Part shown: positions 60,824-64,000 of the stretch, one piece after another
How positions within the stretch are numbered: the stretch's first letter is position 1
Layout: the number at the start of each line of letters is the position of its first letter
Assembly: GCA_964372215.1 (NCBI GenBank)
Contig: CAYJQC010000003.1
Span: 150,849 to 214,848 of the forward strand
Direction: 5' to 3'
DNA: 64,000 nt
Source: DAIMFL01 sp964372215
GTDB lineage: Bacteria > Pseudomonadota > Alphaproteobacteria > Dongiales > Dongiaceae
Notes under the pieces: generated by a model
Told to the model about the DNA's origin: nothing
What the model saw: only the letters and a program-made list of their open reading frames with translations
Databases searched by the model: none
Translations under genes and position numbers: made by a program

Positions 60824-60854
60824 TAGCTAGGGTGGCGGGGGCCCGGGCTGTCAA
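60824..60854 (-). promoter_or_regulatory. Candidate metX promoter
   Basis: On the minus strand a perfect TTGACA (60854-60849) is followed 18 bases later by CTAGCTA (60830-60824). A transcript would start about 10 bases ahead of ATG 60808, giving a nearly leaderless mRNA, or about 40 bases ahead of ATG 60778. No SAM-II riboswitch consensus is visible in this short leader. Confidence 0.5.
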
Positions 60855-60922
60855 GGTTTTCTTTGATTTTGACCCCGCCAGCCACTATCACTAGCCCGGA
60901 CTTCGCACCAGGCCCACCTCAC

Positions 60923-61849
60923 ATGTCCACTGCCGAAACACCGATCGCGGATCTGCGCCGGGAGATCGACGAGATCGACACCGCGCTGCACGATCTCATC
61001 ATCCGCCGGTCCGAGGTGGCGGCGCGCATCGGCGCGCTCAAGAACGGCGGGGCCGACGGCGCGCCGGCCGAAGTCAAACAGGGGGAAAAGCCCGGGGACG
61101 GCGGCGGCTTCATCCGCCCGGCGCGCGAGGCGGCGGTGCTGCGCCGGCTGGTGGCGCGCCATCGCGGGCCGCTGCCGGCCGCCGTGGTGGTCCGGCTGTG
61201 GCGCGAGCTGATGTCGGCCCTGGTGCGGCTCCAGGGCCCGTTCGCGGTCGCGGTCTACGTGCCGGAGCAGTGGCCCGGCTATTGGGACCTGGCGCGCGAC
61301 CATTTCGGCGGCAACACCCCGATGACCGCCCACGACACGCCCAGCCAGGTGCTGAGCCTGGTGATCGACGGGTTGGCCAGCGTCGCGGTGCTGCCGCTGC
61401 CGCAGCAGGACGACCGCGATCCCTGGTGGCGCTTCCTGCTGCGCCGCGAGGCGCCGCGGATCATCGCCCGGCTGCCGTTCGGCGACGGCAGCACCCAGCG
61501 CGGCCCGGCGGTCGAGGCGTTCGCCGTCGGCCGGGTGGCCGGCGAGGAAACCGGGCACGACCGCAGCCTGTTCGTGCTGGAGACCTCGAGCGAGATCAGC
61601 CGCAGCGCGCTGCTCACCTCGCTCAAGGCGGCGTCGCTCGAGGTGCTGCTGCTGCTGGCCTGGTCGGACCCGGCCGACCCGGCGACCTGGCTGCACCTGG
61701 TCGAGGTCGAGGGCTTCGTCACGCCGGCCGACCCGCGGCTCGGCCGCCTGGCCAAGCGCCGGGCCGAGATCCTGCGGCAGATCTGGCCGCTCGGCGGCTA
61801 CGCCGCGCCGTTCACCCGGGCCGAGCTCGACGGCGCCGGCAAGTCCTGA
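60923..61849 (+). CDS. Chorismate mutase with degenerate prephenate-dehydratase/ACT-like C-terminus
   Basis: 308 residues from ATG 60923. AroQ-type mutase domain (about 5-110: LRREIDEIDTALHDLIIRRSEVAARIGALK as landmark, then RLWRELMSALVRLQG). The C-terminal 190 residues follow the layout of a P-protein, with FGGNTPMTAHDTPSQVLSLV and a late ACT-like stretch (DRSLFVLETSSEISRSALL), but the dehydratase TRF-type catalytic motif is absent. So it is probably a monofunctional mutase with a regulatory remnant domain. Leads the hisC-tyrC block: chorismate to prephenate, then tyrosine. Confidence 0.85.
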   Translation: MSTAETPIADLRREIDEIDTALHDLIIRRSEVAARIGALKNGGADGAPAEVKQGEKPGDGGGFIRPAREAAVLRRLVARHRGPLPAAVVVRLWRELMSALVRLQGPFAVAVYVPEQWPGYWDLARDHFGGNTPMTAHDTPSQVLSLVIDGLASVAVLPLPQQDDRDPWWRFLLRREAPRIIARLPFGDGSTQRGPAVEAFAVGRVAGEETGHDRSLFVLETSSEISRSALLTSLKAASLEVLLLLAWSDPADPATWLHLVEVEGFVTPADPRLGRLAKRRAEILRQIWPLGGYAAPFTRAELDGAGKS

Positions 61850-61867
61850 CCCGGAAGGCATGACCAG

Positions 61868-62965
61868 ATGAGCCTCACCGTCCGCCCCGGCATCCTCGAC
61901 ATCGCGCCCTATGTCGGCGGCGACGCCGACCTCGCCGGCCACACCCGGGTGATCCGCCTGGCCTCGAACGAGAATCCGCTGGGACCCAGCCCCAAGGCGG
62001 TCGAGGCCTATCGCGGCCTGGCCGGCGTGCTGCACCGCTATCCCGATGGCGGCTCCGGCCATTTGCGCGCGGCGATCGGGGCGCGCTTCGGCGTCGAGTC
62101 GGCGCGCGTGGTCTGCGGCGCCGGCTCGGACGAGCTGATCGGCCTCCTGATGCGCGCCTATGCCGGGCCGGGCGACGAGGTGCTGTACTCGCGCCACGGC
62201 TTCCTGATGTACCCGATCGCCGCCAAGTCGGTCGGGGCGACCCCGGTGGCCGCGCCCGAGACCGACCTGACCGCCGATGTCGACGCGCTCCTTGCCGCGG
62301 TGACGCCCAGGACCCGCATCGTGTTCCTGGCCAACCCGAACAACCCGACCGGCAGCTACCTGCCGGCTGCCGAGGTGGCGCGCCTGCGCAAGGGCTTGCG
62401 CGACGACATCCTGCTGGTGATCGACGCCGCCTATGCCGAGTACGTCGCCCGCAACGACTACGAGGCCGGGGTGGCGCTGGTCGACGCCGGCGACAACGTG
62501 GTGATGACCCGCACCTTCTCGAAGATCTTCGGGCTGGCGGCGCTGCGCCTCGGCTGGGCCTATTGCCCGCCCGCCGTCGCCGACGTGCTGAACCGGCTGC
62601 GCGGGCCGTTCAACGTGACTGCGCCGGCCCAGGCCGCCGGGCTGGCGGCGCTCGAGGACATCGCCCATGTCGACCGGGCGCGCGAGCACAACACGCGCTG
62701 GCTCGACTGGTTCACGGCGGCGGCGACCCGGCTCGGCCTGACGGTGGCGCCCAGCGTCGGCAATTTCGTGCTGCTGCGCTTTCCCGCCGATGCCGGCCGC
62801 GACGCCGACGCCGCCCACGCCTTCCTCAACGCCCGCGGCATCATCCCGCGCAAGATGGGCGGCTACGGCCTCGGCGATTCCCTGCGCATCACCATCGGGC
62901 TGGAGGACGAGATGAAGACGGTGGCGGCGACGCTCGCCGATTTCATGTCCGGCACGGCGCCATGA
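61868..62965 (+). CDS. hisC: Histidinol-phosphate/aromatic aminotransferase HisC
   Basis: 365 residues, class I/II PLP enzyme. RLASNENPLGPSPKAVEA, FLANPNNPTGSYL, VIDAAYAEY and the PLP-binding Lys in TRTFSKIFGLAALRLGW are HisC signatures. Placed between chorismate mutase and prephenate dehydrogenase it probably serves tyrosine/phenylalanine transamination as well as, or instead of, histidine synthesis. Stop overlaps the tyrC start (ATGA 62962-62965). Confidence 0.94.
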   Translation: MSLTVRPGILDIAPYVGGDADLAGHTRVIRLASNENPLGPSPKAVEAYRGLAGVLHRYPDGGSGHLRAAIGARFGVESARVVCGAGSDELIGLLMRAYAGPGDEVLYSRHGFLMYPIAAKSVGATPVAAPETDLTADVDALLAAVTPRTRIVFLANPNNPTGSYLPAAEVARLRKGLRDDILLVIDAAYAEYVARNDYEAGVALVDAGDNVVMTRTFSKIFGLAALRLGWAYCPPAVADVLNRLRGPFNVTAPAQAAGLAALEDIAHVDRAREHNTRWLDWFTAAATRLGLTVAPSVGNFVLLRFPADAGRDADAAHAFLNARGIIPRKMGGYGLGDSLRITIGLEDEMKTVAATLADFMSGTAP

Positions 62966-63873
62966 GCGCGGCCCCCGCCCCCGGACCGGCCACGGTGCCG
63001 CTGTTCCGCCGGGTCGCGCTGATCGGCATCGGCCTGATCGGCTCGTCGCTCAGCCACGCCATGCGCCGCGCCAACCTCGCCGGCGAGATCGTCGGCCATG
63101 CCCGCAGCCAGGCCACCCGCGACCAGGCGCTCGCGCTCGGCCTGGTCGCCCAAGCCTTCGACGATCCGGCCGAGGCGGTGCGGGGCGCCGACCTCGTCAT
63201 CGTCTGCACGCCGATCGGCGCGTTCGCCGAGATCGGCCAGGCGATCGGCCCGGCGCTGGCGCCGGGCGCCATCGTCACCGATGTCGGCTCGGTCAAGCAG
63301 GCGGCGATCCGCGATCTCGGGCCGGTGCTGCCCGAGGGCGTGCATCTGGTGCCCGGCCATCCCATTGCCGGGACCGAGCATTCCGGCCCCGAGTCCGGCT
63401 TCGCCGAGCTGTTCGACGGGCGCTGGACCATCCTGACCCCGCCGCCTGGCGCCGACGCGGCCGCGGTCGAGAAGGTGGCGGCGCTGTGGCGCGGCTGCGG
63501 CAGCCTGATCGAGATCATGGAGCCGGCCCATCACGACGTGGTGCTGGCCATCACCTCCCATCTGCCCCATCTGATCGCCTACACCATCGTCGGCACCGCG
63601 ACCGATCTCGAGGACTCGCTGAAGCGCGAGGTGATCAAGTTCTCGGCCTCGGGCTTCCGCGACTTCACTCGCATCGCCGCCTCCGACCCGGTGATGTGGC
63701 GCGACGTGTTCCTCAACAACCGCGAGGCGGTGCTGGAGATCCTGGGGCGCTTCTCCGAGGATTTGTCGGCCCTGCAGCGGGCGATCCGCTGGGGCGAGGG
63801 CGACAAGCTCGAGGACCTCTTCACCCGCACCCGCGCGATCCGCCGCGGCATCATCGAGGCCAAGCAGGCGTAA
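62962..63873 (+). CDS. tyrC: Prephenate/arogenate dehydrogenase (cyclohexadienyl dehydrogenase)
   Basis: 303 residues from ATG 62962. NAD motif VALIGIGLIGSSLSHAM (about 18-34), TDVGSVKQAA, VPGHPIAGTEHSGPESGF (catalytic His region) and HDVVLAITSHLPHLIAY are TyrA/TyrC blocks. Oxidative decarboxylation of prephenate or arogenate towards tyrosine. Translationally coupled to hisC. Confidence 0.95.
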   Translation: MSAAPAPGPATVPLFRRVALIGIGLIGSSLSHAMRRANLAGEIVGHARSQATRDQALALGLVAQAFDDPAEAVRGADLVIVCTPIGAFAEIGQAIGPALAPGAIVTDVGSVKQAAIRDLGPVLPEGVHLVPGHPIAGTEHSGPESGFAELFDGRWTILTPPPGADAAAVEKVAALWRGCGSLIEIMEPAHHDVVLAITSHLPHLIAYTIVGTATDLEDSLKREVIKFSASGFRDFTRIAASDPVMWRDVFLNNREAVLEILGRFSEDLSALQRAIRWGEGDKLEDLFTRTRAIRRGIIEAKQA

Positions 63874-64000
63874 GGCGCGATACAGGAAGATATCCCTCTC
63901 CTCCTCCCGCGAGGGGAGGGGGAAGGAACGATCCGTCTCGAGTTGCTAGTGCACTGACTCAGACGGAAGGTACAGGCCGTCGGTTGATCTTGGCGAGGAT
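63874..64000. other. Tail of window after tyrC; purine/pyrimidine inverted tract
   Basis: No gene can be supported. CTCCTCCC-GCGA-GGGGAGGG (63901-63920) is an imperfect inverted tract that could terminate tyrC transcription. The last 50 bases might belong to a gene beyond the window edge on the minus strand, but nothing recognisable is visible. Confidence 0.35.

Noticed and set aside
60809..60922. SAM-II riboswitch ahead of metX
   Set aside because: Leader is too short and lacks the conserved 5' stem and the 3' GCUAAA-type pseudoknot strand.
63940..64000. End of an insertion sequence at the window edge
   Set aside because: The last 13 codons readable on the minus strand are too few and no terminal inverted repeat can be defined.

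Overview
The window is a G+C-rich bacterial chromosome segment, densely packed with genes. It looks like an alphaproteobacterium, plausibly Rhodospirillales or a relative. The grounds are the chorismate mutase-hisC-tyrC block beside metX-metW, the phaR/phaC/phaA/phaB polyhydroxyalkanoate (PHA) set, the very large number of ABC uptake systems, many GTG/TTG starts and four-base stop/start overlaps, and a CCTCATCC...GGATGAGG palindromic repeat that I associate with alphaproteobacterial genomes. No rRNA, tRNA, CRISPR array or intact transposase was seen.

Layout. 1-3321: a branched-chain/amide amino acid importer (livG partial, livF, livH, livM). 3501-9880: a glutamine-synthetase-like ligase, a PhyH-type dioxygenase and a polyamine/opine-type importer (binding protein, ATPase, two permeases), all on +. 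9896-18443 (minus): a VOC protein, an MlrC/M81 peptidase-like protein, a complete oligopeptide importer and its RpiR-type regulator. 18602-20408 (minus): an overlapping PAS sensor plus chemoreceptor pair that resembles a split Aer. 20552-22024 (minus): a short threonyl-tRNA synthetase lacking the editing domains, preceded by what reads as a threonine attenuator (25-residue leader peptide with five consecutive Thr codons, then an intrinsic terminator). 22269-28938: small secreted and signalling proteins, an orphan binding protein, tam, and a Rieske protein with a large unknown C-terminal domain. 28935-35860: an MFS transporter, a saccharopine-dehydrogenase-like enzyme divergent from an Lrp regulator, an AhpD protein, a ketopantoate-reductase-like enzyme, an oxalate-CoA-ligase-like enzyme and a GntR/FCD regulator. 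36046-40187: a NitT/TauT-type importer with two permeases plus an FAH hydrolase, probably controlled by that GntR protein. 41053-45373: a PAS-GGDEF-EAL protein, a sugar isomerase-like protein, a kinase-like protein and phaR. 45530-49201: the PHA locus, in which the synthase frame has no stop before phaA. 49268-54919: small metabolic genes, gloB flanked by palindromic repeats, and DoxX. 54938-58921: a rearranged zone. 58918-63873: metW, metX, chorismate mutase, hisC and tyrC.

The strongest candidates for something new are three. First, the Thr-leader/attenuator upstream of an editing-less ThrRS. Second, an AT-rich P-loop ATPase gene (55426-56901), clearly foreign, lodged between a 5'-truncated tsaA copy and a DUF2905 remnant, next to a second remnant that copies the end of metW; together these record a duplication and an insertion. 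Third, the uninterrupted phaC-phaA frame. Regulatory DNA is also legible: a textbook ATTGGT-N3-ACCAAT operator over the start codon of the GntR gene, iterated palindromes in front of the Lrp gene, and a large stem-loop between a binding-protein gene and its ATPase gene.
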